64,000 nt of DNA from Cryobacterium sp. PH31-AA6 (GTDB lineage: Bacteria; Actinomycetota; Actinomycetes; Actinomycetales; Microbacteriaceae), in NCBI RefSeq assembly GCF_030063195.1, contig NZ_JASISS010000009.1, positions 52,066 to 116,065 of the forward strand. The letters run 5' to 3'. Positions 17,026-26,851 of the stretch are shown piece by piece; position 1 is the stretch's first letter; every line of letters starts with the position of its first letter. The position numbers and the translations under genes were made by a program. Under the pieces are notes generated by a model that did no database searches, had not been told where the DNA came from, and saw only the letters and a list, made by a program, of their open reading frames with translations.

Positions 17026-18314
17026 CCGGCCCCGGCCTCGCCGGTGTCCGGATGGACGAGCTCCGACCGTCCGGTGCGAGCCGTCGGGACCTTCGCCAGA
17101 AGGAGGAGCAGGACCGCCAGGACCGTCGACGCACCTTCCGCCGCCCGGTGCGCACCATCGAGACCACCCGGGCGAACCAGAGCGGCCTGGGCGGCAGGCA
17201 CCTCGGCATCGGCCTGTCCTTCAGTGGCGGATTCATCGCCCTGTTCCTGTTCTGGCGCTTCATGATCCAGTGGTACGACTATCCGCTTCCCCTGCCGAGC
17301 CTCGCGGCCTGGGCGCTGCTGACGGCCACGACCGTGCTCGCCCTGGTCACCGCGCAGAGATTGTCGGCACGCATGCCGGACTGGCTGTTCGCCGCGGCGC
17401 TGGCGTGTGGCGGCATCGTGGTTGTCCTCGACCTGGCCGGTTCGCGCGACACCGGCGACGTGGCGGTCTACCCGACCGCCGCCGCGGCCGTCGGCTCCCT
17501 GCTGATCGCCCTCGTTACCGTGCGCCGGGGCAGGGACGTCATCGGCGCGGCAGTGGTGTTCGGCGCGGTCCTGTTGGTCGGGGCGCTCACCGAGGTGCGT
17601 CCGGACCCGTTCACTCTCGCGCCCGACCTGATGACCATCGTGCTGGCCGTCCTGCCGCCGCTGCTCGGCGTCGCCATCGTGCGCTCCTTCCGCCGCATGG
17701 CCCAGCGGGAGCTCGACCTGGTGCTTGTCCAGAGCACGGTCTCGCAGCCCCAGTTCGCGGTGGGCATGCTCGCCTCGGAGGAGCTCGCCCGGATCGACCT
17801 CGACGCGGAGACTCTGCTCGACGACGTCGCCCAGGGCCGTTCCGTGCTTCCGCTCGGCGCCGAAAAGTCGACGACGGCCGCCACCCTCGCCACCCAGTTG
17901 CGCCTGCACCTGATCCAGGGACGACGGGAAACCTGGTTGCACCACGCGATCGCCGAGTCGGAGTTCCTCGGGCCGTCGGTGAACCTGCACGATCCGGCCG
18001 GTCTCGCCGGTCTGCTCGATCCGGCCCAGCGCGACGCCCTGCTCCGCACGATTTGGCTGCTGATCAGTGACACGAGCCGTGCCGAGGCTTCGGTTTCGCT
18101 CTCGCTCGGCCCGATCAGGCCCACCCACGGCGTCCGGGCGCGCCAGAAGTTACGATTTCCGATCGAATTGACCACCACGGGTGTGCCACGGCGCCGTGTC
18201 GACCCCGAGACGTGGCAAGCTATCCGAGTAGTGGGTCCTCACATCGATTCCAGCCAGGACGGGAGTCTTCGGGTGGAAATCGAGTGCAGTATCGACAATC
18301 CCGCGGATGCGTGA
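17022..18314 (+). CDS. Membrane protein resembling a degenerate histidine kinase
   Basis: Not assignable to a named family by eye. The 430-residue protein has a basic cytoplasmic N-terminus (about 65 residues, rich in Arg, Lys, Gln), six hydrophobic segments (about 68-225), then a soluble ~200-residue domain. That domain is arranged like a NarL-type kinase. A helix (GMLASEELARIDLDAETLLDDVA) sits where the phospho-acceptor helix would be but lacks the His. A segment LLDPAQRDALLRTIWLLISD lies where the ATPase N box would be but lacks the Asn, and there is no G box. It overlaps the real kinase by 4 nt and precedes the response regulator by 60 nt. I infer a pseudokinase or sensory partner. Confidence 0.75.
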   Translation: MTGPGLAGVRMDELRPSGASRRDLRQKEEQDRQDRRRTFRRPVRTIETTRANQSGLGGRHLGIGLSFSGGFIALFLFWRFMIQWYDYPLPLPSLAAWALLTATTVLALVTAQRLSARMPDWLFAAALACGGIVVVLDLAGSRDTGDVAVYPTAAAAVGSLLIALVTVRRGRDVIGAAVVFGAVLLVGALTEVRPDPFTLAPDLMTIVLAVLPPLLGVAIVRSFRRMAQRELDLVLVQSTVSQPQFAVGMLASEELARIDLDAETLLDDVAQGRSVLPLGAEKSTTAATLATQLRLHLIQGRRETWLHHAIAESEFLGPSVNLHDPAGLAGLLDPAQRDALLRTIWLLISDTSRAEASVSLSLGPIRPTHGVRARQKLRFPIELTTTGVPRRRVDPETWQAIRVVGPHIDSSQDGSLRVEIECSIDNPADA

Positions 18315-18374
18315 GGTCTTCGACAGAAGACCGTCGGGCTTACCGTTCGCGTGCAATGGCAGTAGGAGGCAGCA

Positions 18375-19061
18375 ATGACGAATATCTCAATGTCGAAGAT
18401 CGCAGCGCCGAGCAGGGAAAACCCCATCCGCCTCGCGTTGGTCGATGATCACCGGATGCTCCTCGGCGCGCTCACCGAGTGGATCAGAGGGGCCGCGGAC
18501 GACATCAACATGGTCGCCGCCGTCACGACCTGGCCCGAGCTGCTCACTCACCCCGAGTTCCCCGTCGACGTCGTTCTCCTCGACCTCGACCTCAAAGACA
18601 ACATCCCGGTCTCGCTGAAGATCTCCACTCTCAAGACGGCCGGAGTCAAGACCGTGCTGATGAGCACGTATTCCGAGCCCGGCCTGGTCCGCGAAGCGCT
18701 GGCCGCCGGAGCCCTCGGCTATCTCGTCAAGAGCGAGGAAGCGACCATGATCGTCGAGGCGATCCGAGCGGCCTACGACGGTGACTCCTTCATCTCGGCC
18801 GAGCTGGACGAAGCGCTCAGCGCCGGAACCGGCGGAGGGTCTCCCCGGCTGAGCGCCCAGGAGCGCCGGGTCATGGCCCTCTACGGCGCCGGTGAGCCGG
18901 TGAAGGCCGTGGCCCACCAGCTCGGCATCTCCGAGGAGACCGCGAAGTCTTACCTCAAGCGCATCCGGGAGAAGTACCGTCTCGCGGGCTTCGACGTCGG
19001 CACCAAGGTGGCACTGCGCAAGCGCGCCATCCACGACGGCATCCTCCTGCAAACCGACTAG
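18375..19061 (+). CDS. Response regulator, NarL/LuxR family
   Basis: Protein of 228 residues. The receiver domain has the acidic pair VDDHRMLL, the phospho-acceptor Asp in VVLLDLDL, the Ser/Thr in LMSTYSE and the Lys in YLVKSEEA. The LuxR-type helix-turn-helix is at the C-terminus: LSAQERRVMALYGAGEPVKAVAHQLGIS, then EETAKSYLKRIREKY. The ATG at 18375 has a strong AGGAGG 7 nt upstream. It is the likely phosphorylation target of the kinase at 15856; the three genes form one unit. Target genes are unknown. Confidence 0.92.
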   Translation: MTNISMSKIAAPSRENPIRLALVDDHRMLLGALTEWIRGAADDINMVAAVTTWPELLTHPEFPVDVVLLDLDLKDNIPVSLKISTLKTAGVKTVLMSTYSEPGLVREALAAGALGYLVKSEEATMIVEAIRAAYDGDSFISAELDEALSAGTGGGSPRLSAQERRVMALYGAGEPVKAVAHQLGISEETAKSYLKRIREKYRLAGFDVGTKVALRKRAIHDGILLQTD

Positions 19062-19069
19062 ACGCCCGG

Positions 19070-19417
19070 CTACCCGGCCGGGACGATCGTGATCGACTCG
19101 GTGGTCGGCGCCGCGGCTGCGTCCAGTGCCGCCTCGAGCCGCTCGACCTTGCTGGTCAGCTCGCCGGTCCGGCCGGGCCGGATGTCCGCCTTGAGCACCA
19201 GGGACACCCGCGGCCCCCACGCGCCGACGGCCTCGGTCGCCGCCTTGACCACGGCGAACACCTCGTCCCAGTCGCCCTCGATGGTCGTGAACATGGAGTC
19301 CGTGTGATTGGGCAGGCCGGATTCCCGGACGACCCGCACCGCCGCGGCGACGGCATTGTGCACGGAGCCTTCGGCGTCGTGGCCGCCTGATGGTGCGACC
19401 GAGAATGCGACGAGCAT
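19070..19417 (-). CDS. MTH1187/YkoF-type thiamine-binding-like protein
   Basis: Small protein of 115 residues with the ferredoxin-like fold of the MTH1187/YkoF (thiamine_BP, formerly DUF77) family. It starts MLVAFSVAPSG and contains SGLPNHTDSMFTTIEGDWDE, close to the family's conserved pattern. Family members bind thiamine or HMP-like ligands; a role here is not known. AAGGAG lies 7 nt before the ATG at 19417. It is the last gene of a minus-strand row nnrD, GT87-like gene and this gene, 32 nt after the GT87-like stop. Confidence 0.8.
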   Translation of the reverse strand: MLVAFSVAPSGGHDAEGSVHNAVAAAVRVVRESGLPNHTDSMFTTIEGDWDEVFAVVKAATEAVGAWGPRVSLVLKADIRPGRTGELTSKVERLEAALDAAAAPTTESITIVPAG

Positions 19418-19449
19418 GGGGGTTCTCCTTCTGATCGGGATCCAGGCGG

Positions 19450-20691
19450 TCAGGCGCGGGAGCCGGAGCGCCAGAGCTGCCGCAGCGCCCACCCGAGAAG
19501 CACGAACTCGAGCAGGTTACGTACCGACAGCACGAGCACCATGAATGGGGCGGCGTCGAGCAGCCACCCATACAGATAAGGGTAGACGAGCTGGGTGAGG
19601 GCGGCGATGACCAGGAGGAGAACGGCAGGTAGTCGCCAGGCGCGGCCCCGCACCAGCAGCCCGAGGATGACCGGCGCGGCGAGCCAGCCGACGAATTGGG
19701 GTGAGCCGACCTTGTTGACCAGGATCAGGGTCAACACCAGTGCCAGCACGAGCGGCGGGTAGAGCCGGTCCCAGTCCGCGCCCCGGCGACGGGCGAGCCA
19801 GCCGAGCAGCAGGATCGCGGCCACCGCGAGCACGAGCAGGGGGGTCATCAGGACGATGACGATCCCGGTTCCGGTGCCGATGATCTGGTAGGTGAGGATC
19901 TGGTGGTCGTAGTAGATGAAGCTCCCGGGGATCCCCAACGCCGCCTGCCAGAGCCAGATCCCGGCGACGGGAGATTCGATCTGGATGCCCCGATCGGTCT
20001 GCTGGCTGACGAAGCTGAACACGTGTGCACCGCTGCCGAGACCCAGCGCCGCGGCGACGATCGCCGCGCTGGTGCCCAGGAAGACGGCGAGCACCCGCCA
20101 CCGTGCTCTCGCCACCACGAACAGGGCCGCGATCATGGCGACCGGCCAGATCTTCACCCAGGTGGCAGCGGTGAGCAGCACCGTCGCGGCGATCGGCCTC
20201 GTCCGCACCCAGAGCACCGCGACGACCGCCATCGCCGCCGTGACAGCGTCGATCCTGGCCAGGGCGATCGGTCCGAGCAGCAGCAGGAAGGCCAGCCACC
20301 AGCCGGCGGCCAGGAGCGCACGCCGGTTCCGCCCCCGCCCGAGTAGAAACGCGAAGGCGACTCCGTTGAGCAGGACGACGATGCCCAGCCAGGTCGCAGC
20401 GAAGAGAGCCCGGCCGAACGTGAGCGAGGCGAGGATCGGCACGAAGGCGAGGATCGGGTAGACGAATCCGGTGTCGATGCCGACGATTGTGTGGCCGACC
20501 ACCGCGCCCGTGGCCCAATCCGCGTAGACCTTCTCCACATCGCCGAGCGGCCAGCCCGGAGCGAGGAAGCAGAGCGCAACGAGCACAAGGTGCACGAGGG
20601 CGAAGCCGACCCAGAGCAGCGCCCGGGGCGCGGCCGCGTGCCGAGCGACGGATTCCGGCACGCTCAAATCACCCACCTTGCTCGTGGCCAT
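19450..20691 (-). CDS. Polyprenyl-phosphate-dependent glycosyltransferase-like membrane protein (GT87/DUF2029 type)
   Basis: Polytopic membrane protein of 413 residues with about eleven hydrophobic segments. Motifs fit the GT-C GT87 family: an extracytoplasmic acidic loop after the first segment (GDVEKVYADWATG), ALARIDAVTAAMAV, TWVKIWPVAMIAAL and NKVGSPQFVGWLAAP. GT87 enzymes of actinobacteria transfer mannose or arabinose from polyprenyl-phosphate donors to envelope glycolipids; donor and acceptor here are unknown. The gene begins 6 nt after the nnrD stop, so the two are co-transcribed. Confidence 0.78.
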   Translation of the reverse strand: MATSKVGDLSVPESVARHAAAPRALLWVGFALVHLVLVALCFLAPGWPLGDVEKVYADWATGAVVGHTIVGIDTGFVYPILAFVPILASLTFGRALFAATWLGIVVLLNGVAFAFLLGRGRNRRALLAAGWWLAFLLLLGPIALARIDAVTAAMAVVAVLWVRTRPIAATVLLTAATWVKIWPVAMIAALFVVARARWRVLAVFLGTSAAIVAAALGLGSGAHVFSFVSQQTDRGIQIESPVAGIWLWQAALGIPGSFIYYDHQILTYQIIGTGTGIVIVLMTPLLVLAVAAILLLGWLARRRGADWDRLYPPLVLALVLTLILVNKVGSPQFVGWLAAPVILGLLVRGRAWRLPAVLLLVIAALTQLVYPYLYGWLLDAAPFMVLVLSVRNLLEFVLLGWALRQLWRSGSRA

Positions 20692-20697
20692 CCTCGA

Positions 20698-21576
20698 TCA
20701 GGCGGTCGTCGCCGCCCGACGCCCGCCACCCGCCGGGGCCAGGAGCGCCGCGATCGTGGCGGGCACGGCCTCGGCCACGTCCAACGCGGTGATCGGGCCG
20801 CCGGCCGACGCGCGCACCGCGGCGAGCGCGTGCACCAGCGCCGCGGTCGCGGCCAGGGCGGCGAGGGCGTCCGGATCCGTGTCGATGGCGGCGGAGTGGG
20901 TGGCGAGCAGCGCGCCGAGGATTCCGGCCAGCACGTCTCCCGAGCCGGCCGTCGCCAGCCAGGCCGGCGCCCCGGTGACGCTCAGGCGGGCGCCGCTCGG
21001 CGAGGCGACGAAGGTGACGGAGCCCTTGAGCAGCACCGTGACGCCGAGGTCGGTCGCGGCCCGGCCGGCCCACTCCCCCGGTGCGGCAGCGATCTCGGCC
21101 GCGGTCACCGTTTTGCCGCGCCGACTGAGCAGCCCCGCCAACTCTCGGAAGTGCGGGGTGACCACGGTGGGGCCGCCGGCGTGTTCGATCAGGTCAAGCA
21201 CCCCGGCATCACACACGGCCGGCAGCCCGGAAGCGAGGGCCTCAACCAGCGCCGTGGCCGTCGCATCGTCGCGGGTGCCGGCATCCATGCCGGAGCCGAG
21301 CAGCCAGGCCTGGACCCGGCCGGGCACGGTGACGACCTCCGGCCGGCGTTGCAACACCAGGTTCGTCGCCCGGCGCGGTCCCCGGTAGCGCACCATGCCG
21401 ACGCCGGCGCGCGCGGCGGCCTCGACCCCGAGCACGGCCGCTCCCGGGTACTGCCTGGACCCGGTGTGCACGCCGAGAACGCCGCGGCTGTACTTGTCAT
21501 CGACCGGCTGGGGAACATCGATCCACGCCCGTGCGTGGCGCTCGTCCCACTCCAACCATTCCAGCGGTTCGCTCAT
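20698..21576 (-). CDS. nnrD: ADP-dependent NAD(P)H-hydrate dehydratase
   Basis: Repairs damaged NAD(P)HX back to NAD(P)H using ADP. The 292-residue protein has the ribokinase-like signature ATAGSGDVLAGILGALLA near residue 230, GVHTGSRQYPGAAVLGVEAAARAGVGMVR near the N-terminus and VVTPHFRELAGLL in the middle. The epimerase domain found in many NnrD proteins is absent, so this is the dehydratase-only form. The ATG at 21576 has no ribosome site, but TATCGT ends 6 nt before it, so the mRNA is probably leaderless. The frame stays open upstream only by chance. It is the first gene of a three-gene minus-strand unit. Confidence 0.9.
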   Translation of the reverse strand: MSEPLEWLEWDERHARAWIDVPQPVDDKYSRGVLGVHTGSRQYPGAAVLGVEAAARAGVGMVRYRGPRRATNLVLQRRPEVVTVPGRVQAWLLGSGMDAGTRDDATATALVEALASGLPAVCDAGVLDLIEHAGGPTVVTPHFRELAGLLSRRGKTVTAAEIAAAPGEWAGRAATDLGVTVLLKGSVTFVASPSGARLSVTGAPAWLATAGSGDVLAGILGALLATHSAAIDTDPDALAALAATAALVHALAAVRASAGGPITALDVAEAVPATIAALLAPAGGGRRAATTA

Positions 21577-21582
21577 GCACTC

Positions 21583-21588
21583 ACGATA
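21583..21588 (-). promoter_or_regulatory. Likely -10 box of a leaderless promoter for nnrD
   Basis: TATCGT on minus is followed by 6 nt and the ATG at 21576. No Shine-Dalgarno sequence is present. Confidence 0.5.
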
Positions 21589-21650
21589 GGTTGTTTTGGA
21601 GAGTTCCGGGACGCACGACCGGGCGACCATACCGACTCATTGGGGATACC

Positions 21651-22742
<1,092 letters not shown>

Positions 22743-22750
22743 GCCGCCGG

Positions 22751-23806
22751 CTACAGCCGCCTGGTCGCGTCCTGCACTTCGCCGACGAGTTCCTCGATGA
22801 TGTCCTCAAGGAACAGGACCCCCGTGGTCACACCGGATGCGGTGAAGGAGCGGGCCAGGTGAGCGCCGGAGCGGCGCATGGTCGCGAGGGCGTCCTCGAG
22901 GTCGGTGCCCTCGAAGATCGACACGAGCTGGCGAATGCGCTTGGCCGGGATCGGTTCCGCATGGCTTCCCTGTCCCGTCGATGCGTCGCCGTCGAGGTCC
23001 AGGACGTCCTTGAGGTGGATGTAGCCGGTGAGTTCGCCGGCACCGCTGACCAGCGCATAGCGGGAGAAGCCGTGCCGGGTCACGGCCTTCTCGACATCGG
23101 TCGGGGTGGCCGATTCGGGGAGGCTGATCAGGTCGGCGAGGTTCACCGCGACATCCTTCACCTTGCGGGTGGTGAACTCGAAGGTGGCGCTGAGCGCGCC
23201 GGTGCCATCACGCAGCACGCCCTCCCTGGTCGACTGGGACACGATCGTGGCCACCTCGTCCAGCGTGTAGGTGCTGGTCGCCTCCTCCTTGGGCTGCACT
23301 CCGAAAGTTCGCAGAACCAGGTTGGCGGTGGCGTTGAGGGCCACGATGACGGGCCTGACCAGTCGGCCGAAGAAGACCAGTGGCGGCGCGAGCAGGAGCA
23401 CGGCCCGGTCGGGAACCGAGAAGGACAGGTTCTTCGGCACCATCTCGCCGAACACGACATGCAGGTAGGAGACCAGGAGCAGGGTGATCACGAAGGCGAT
23501 CGCGGTGATCGCCTCGCCGGGCAGTCCGGTCAGTGCGAGCGGGTACTCGAGCAGGTGGTGGATCGCCGGCTCCGACACGTTGAGGATGAGCAGCGAACAC
23601 ACGGTGATGCCCAGCTGGGTGGTGGCCAGCATGAGGGTGGCGTGTTCCATCGCCCAGAGCGCCGTCTTGGCACTGCTTCGGCCGGCCTCCGCGAGCGGTT
23701 CGATCTGCGACCGGCGCGCGGAGATGACCGCGAATTCGGCGGCGACGAAGAAGGCGTTGGCGGCAAGCAGCACGAACAGCCAGGCGATTCCGGCCCAGTC
23801 ACTCAT
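22751..23806 (-). CDS. Hemolysin C/CorC-family protein with CNNM and CBS domains (second of pair)
   Basis: Membrane protein of 351 residues. An N-terminal CNNM (DUF21) domain with three to four hydrophobic segments starts [26 protein letters not shown] and includes [18 protein letters not shown] pair in the C-terminal third follows ([47 protein letters not shown]). The C-terminal transport-associated domain of its upstream neighbour is missing. Relatives function in Mg/Co efflux or resistance. The ATG at 23806 overlaps the upstream paralogue's stop by 8 nt, indicating [13 protein letters not shown] coupling and perhaps a heteromeric complex. Confidence 0.88.
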   Translation of the reverse strand: MSDWAGIAWLFVLLAANAFFVAAEFAVISARRSQIEPLAEAGRSSAKTALWAMEHATLMLATTQLGITVCSLLILNVSEPAIHHLLEYPLALTGLPGEAITAIAFVITLLLVSYLHVVFGEMVPKNLSFSVPDRAVLLLAPPLVFFGRLVRPVIVALNATANLVLRTFGVQPKEEATSTYTLDEVATIVSQSTREGVLRDGTGALSATFEFTTRKVKDVAVNLADLISLPESATPTDVEKAVTRHGFSRYALVSGAGELTGYIHLKDVLDLDGDASTGQGSHAEPIPAKRIRQLVSIFEGTDLEDALATMRRSGAHLARSFTASGVTTGVLFLEDIIEELVGEVQDATRRL

Positions 23807-25124
23807 TCGGGCTCCCCTCGTCCGGCGCCGCCGCAACGGTGGGCGTGAATCTCAGCCGGTCGATCCGGCGACCGTCCAGGCGCTCCACGGCGAACTCGCC
23901 CGTATCGATGGCGACGATGTCGCCGACAACGGGGAGACGTCCCAGTTCGCTCATCACGAATCCGGCGACGGTCTCGTACGGACCGTCCTCCGGCACGGCG
24001 ATGCCGGCGCGTTCGAGCAGCTCGTCCGGGCGGAGCATGCCGGGGAAGGTGAGCGAGTCGGTGGAGAGCACGACTCCGGCGCGGGCGCGGTCGTGTTCGT
24101 CCGCGACCTCGCCGACGAGTTCCTCGACCAGGTCTTCCAGGGTGGCCACCCCGGCGGTGCCGCCGTACTCGTCCACGACAATGGCCATCTGGTAGCCGCG
24201 GCCGCGCAACTCGACCAGGAGCCCGTCGAGCTTCATGGTCTCCGGCACACGGATGGCCTCCGACTGCAGGGCGGATACCGGGACATCCGCTCGACGTTGC
24301 CTGGGCACCGCCACGGCCTGTTTGACGTGCACGATCCCGACGATGTCGTCAACGCCCTCGTCGACGACGGGGAACCGGGAGTAGCCGGTCTGCCGGGCCA
24401 GTTCGATGACCGCCCTGGCGGACGCGGTGCGCTGGATGCTCGCCACGCGCGGCCTCGGCGTCATCACATCGGACGCCGCGTGGCTGGAAAACAGCAGGGT
24501 GCGGTGCAGCAGGGTCGCGGTGTCCTTCTCCAGCAGGCCGGCGCTGGCGGAGCGGCGCACCAGCGACGACAGTTCCTCCGCCGTGCGCGCCCCGGACAGT
24601 TCTTCCTTCGGCTCGATCCCGATCGAGCGCAGCACCCCGTTGGCGCTGCCGTTGAGCATCAGCACGGCCGGTTTGAACACGGTCGTGAACAGGGTCTGGA
24701 ACGGCATCACGAGCTTGGCGGTCTGGATCGGCAGGGCGAGGGCGAAGTTCTTGGGCACGAGTTCGCCGATGATCATCGAGGCGAGCGTGGCGATGACCAC
24801 GGCGAGCGTCGTCGCCACGACCGGCACGACACCGGCCGGGAACCCCAGCCCGGTCAGCGGAGGGGTGAGCAGGGAGCTCAGCGCCGGCTCCATCGCGTAG
24901 CCGGTGAGGAGCGTGGTGAGGGTGATCCCGAGCTGCGCGCTGGAGAGGTGCGTCGACGTGATCCGGAGCGCCGCGATGGTCAGCACGAGGCGGGGTTCGC
25001 CACGGTCGCGACGCGCCTCAAGGTCGGACCGGTCGAGGTTGACCAGGGCGAATTCACTGGCCACGAACAGGCCGGTGCCCACGGTCAGGATCAATCCGAC
25101 GCCGAGCATGAGCCACTCAAACAT
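23799..25124 (-). CDS. Hemolysin C/CorC-family protein with CNNM, CBS and CorC_HlyC domains (first of pair)
   Basis: Membrane protein of about 441 residues. The CNNM domain starts [27 protein letters not shown] and includes [16 protein letters not shown] pair follows ([51 protein letters not shown]), then a C-terminal CorC_HlyC domain. The family is linked to divalent-cation (Mg2+/Co2+) export. An in-frame GTG at 25133, three codons upstream, is an alternative start; GGCGGTG precedes the ATG at 25124. It lies 155 nt downstream of guaB1 on the same strand and overlaps its smaller paralogue by 8 nt. Confidence 0.9.
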   Translation of the reverse strand: MFEWLMLGVGLILTVGTGLFVASEFALVNLDRSDLEARRDRGEPRLVLTIAALRITSTHLSSAQLGITLTTLLTGYAMEPALSSLLTPPLTGLGFPAGVVPVVATTLAVVIATLASMIIGELVPKNFALALPIQTAKLVMPFQTLFTTVFKPAVLMLNGSANGVLRSIGIEPKEELSGARTAEELSSLVRRSASAGLLEKDTATLLHRTLLFSSHAASDVMTPRPRVASIQRTASARAVIELARQTGYSRFPVVDEGVDDIVGIVHVKQAVAVPRQRRADVPVSALQSEAIRVPETMKLDGLLVELRGRGYQMAIVVDEYGGTAGVATLEDLVEELVGEVADEHDRARAGVVLSTDSLTFPGMLRPDELLERAGIAVPEDGPYETVAGFVMSELGRLPVVGDIVAIDTGEFAVERLDGRRIDRLRFTPTVAAAPDEGSPNE

Positions 25125-25279
25125 GCGATTCACCGCCCCGGTTCACGGGAGAGACCCCGATGGGGCGGCGGGAATGGTGGCCGGGCGATTTCGCAGAAGG
25201 GGGGTCGTCCATTATTCCCTCAACTATACGGCCATGGCCCGCCGTCGGAGCCGTCCGAACGACGACCGGGCACCCAGGT

Positions 25280-26719
25280 TTACCAGGAGACGGGGAGCGC
25301 CTTGCCCTCCTCGTACCCTGCCGCGGACTGGATCCCGACCAGGGACCTGGTGTGGAACTCGGCCACGCTGGTCGCGCCGGCATAGGTGAAGGAGCTGCGC
25401 ACCCCGGAGGTGATCATGTCCAGCAGGTCCTCGAGCGACGGGCGCAGCGGGTCGAGGTAGATCTTCGAACTCGAGATCCCCTCGGCGAACAGGGTCTTCC
25501 GTGCGAGTTCGTACGGGTCGAGGCGATCGAAGCGTTCCCGGACGGCCTTGGTCGAGGCCATCCCCCAGCTTTCCTTGTACAGGGCGCCCGCCGCATCCGT
25601 CGCCAGGGTGCCGGGTGCCTCGATCGTGCCGGCGAACCAGGAACCGATCATGACCGATGCCGCGCCGGCGGCGAGCGCGAGCGCCACGTCCCTCGGGTAG
25701 CGCACTCCGCCGTCCGCCCAGACGTGCGCTCCGAGTTCCCGCGCGGCGGCCGCGGTTTCCAGCACCGCGGAGAATTGCGGGCGTCCGACCGCCGTCATCA
25801 TCCGGGTCGTGCACATGGCACCGGGCCCGACGCCCACCTTCACGATGGTGGCTCCGGCGCCGACGAGGTCGCCGACGGCGTCCGCGGTGACCACGTTGCC
25901 GGCCACGATCGGGATGCCGAGACCGAGGTCGGCGACGATCTTCAGCGCACGGAGCATGCCGTCCTGGTGGCCGTGCGCGGTGTCGAGAACGAGCACGTCC
26001 ACCCCGGCCGAGGCGAGGGCGGCGGCCTTGGCCGCGACGTCGCCGTTGATGCCGATGGCGGCAGCGACGCTGAGCCGGCCGTGCGCGTCCAGCGCCGGCT
26101 GATACAGAGTGGAGCGCAGGGCGCTCTTGCGGCTGAGGGTGCCGACGATGGAGCCGTGGTGCAGCACCGGCGCGAAGTCGAGGTCGGCCGCCGTCATCAG
26201 GTCGAACGCGCGGCGCGGGCCATCGATGTCGTCGGCGTCGAGTGAGGTCAGCGGGCCGTGCAGGAGGTCGCCGAGCCGAGCGTCGGACAGTGCCGTACCC
26301 AGCCGGGCGGCGTCGATGCAGCCCAGGTAGGCACCGTTCGCGTCCTTGATCACGAGCCCCTGGCCGGCCACCGGCGGCACCTGCTGCAGCGCCTGGACGA
26401 CGGTGTCGCCGGGTCCGAAGACGAACGGTGTGTCGAACCTGGTCGACTGGGCCTTGACCCAGCGGATCGCGGCATCCAGCTCCTGCAGGTGCATGTCCTG
26501 GGGCAGCACACCGAGCCCGCCGCGCCGGGCCAGGGCCGCGGCCAGGCGCGGGCCGGTGACCGAGTTCATGTTCGCCGAGACCACGGGGATGGTGGCGCCG
26601 GTGCCGTCACCCGGGGCAAGGGAGACATCGAGGCGGCTCCGGATGCCTGATTGGCTGGGCACCAGGAAGACGTCTGAGTACGTGAGATCGTGACTGGGAA
26701 CCGCTCCATAGAACTGCAT
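25280..26719 (-). CDS. guaB1: GuaB1 family IMP dehydrogenase-related protein (probable GMP reductase)
   Basis: Protein of 479 residues of the IMPDH/GMP reductase family. The order is an N-terminal barrel part (LTYSDVFLVPSQS), a CBS pair (about residues 95-210) and the second barrel part with VLDTAHGHQDGM, IVAGNVVTADAV, and VGVGPGAMCTTRMMT with the catalytic Cys. Proteins of this actinobacterial GuaB1 type, including the mycobacterial one, have been shown to act as GMP reductases, converting GMP to IMP with NADPH. The start at 26719 has TAGCGT 7 nt upstream and no ribosome site, so it is probably leaderless. It is divergent from kgd. Confidence 0.9.
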   Translation of the reverse strand: MQFYGAVPSHDLTYSDVFLVPSQSGIRSRLDVSLAPGDGTGATIPVVSANMNSVTGPRLAAALARRGGLGVLPQDMHLQELDAAIRWVKAQSTRFDTPFVFGPGDTVVQALQQVPPVAGQGLVIKDANGAYLGCIDAARLGTALSDARLGDLLHGPLTSLDADDIDGPRRAFDLMTAADLDFAPVLHHGSIVGTLSRKSALRSTLYQPALDAHGRLSVAAAIGINGDVAAKAAALASAGVDVLVLDTAHGHQDGMLRALKIVADLGLGIPIVAGNVVTADAVGDLVGAGATIVKVGVGPGAMCTTRMMTAVGRPQFSAVLETAAAARELGAHVWADGGVRYPRDVALALAAGAASVMIGSWFAGTIEAPGTLATDAAGALYKESWGMASTKAVRERFDRLDPYELARKTLFAEGISSSKIYLDPLRPSLEDLLDMITSGVRSSFTYAGATSVAEFHTRSLVGIQSAAGYEEGKALPVSW

Positions 26720-26726
26720 GGAAATA

Positions 26727-26732
26727 ACGCTA
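26727..26732 (-). promoter_or_regulatory. Likely -10 box of a leaderless promoter for guaB1
   Basis: TAGCGT on minus is followed by 7 nt and the ATG at 26719. Confidence 0.5.
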
Positions 26733-26851
26733 GCCCTCCGCGCGGATGCCCGCAGCCACCCTCGAGGGGATTAGGCTGGACGGGCAGACCGAACCGGCGA
26801 TTTTTTCATCGTCTGGACATTCAGAATCAACGCAGAGAGTGGGAACCGGCT

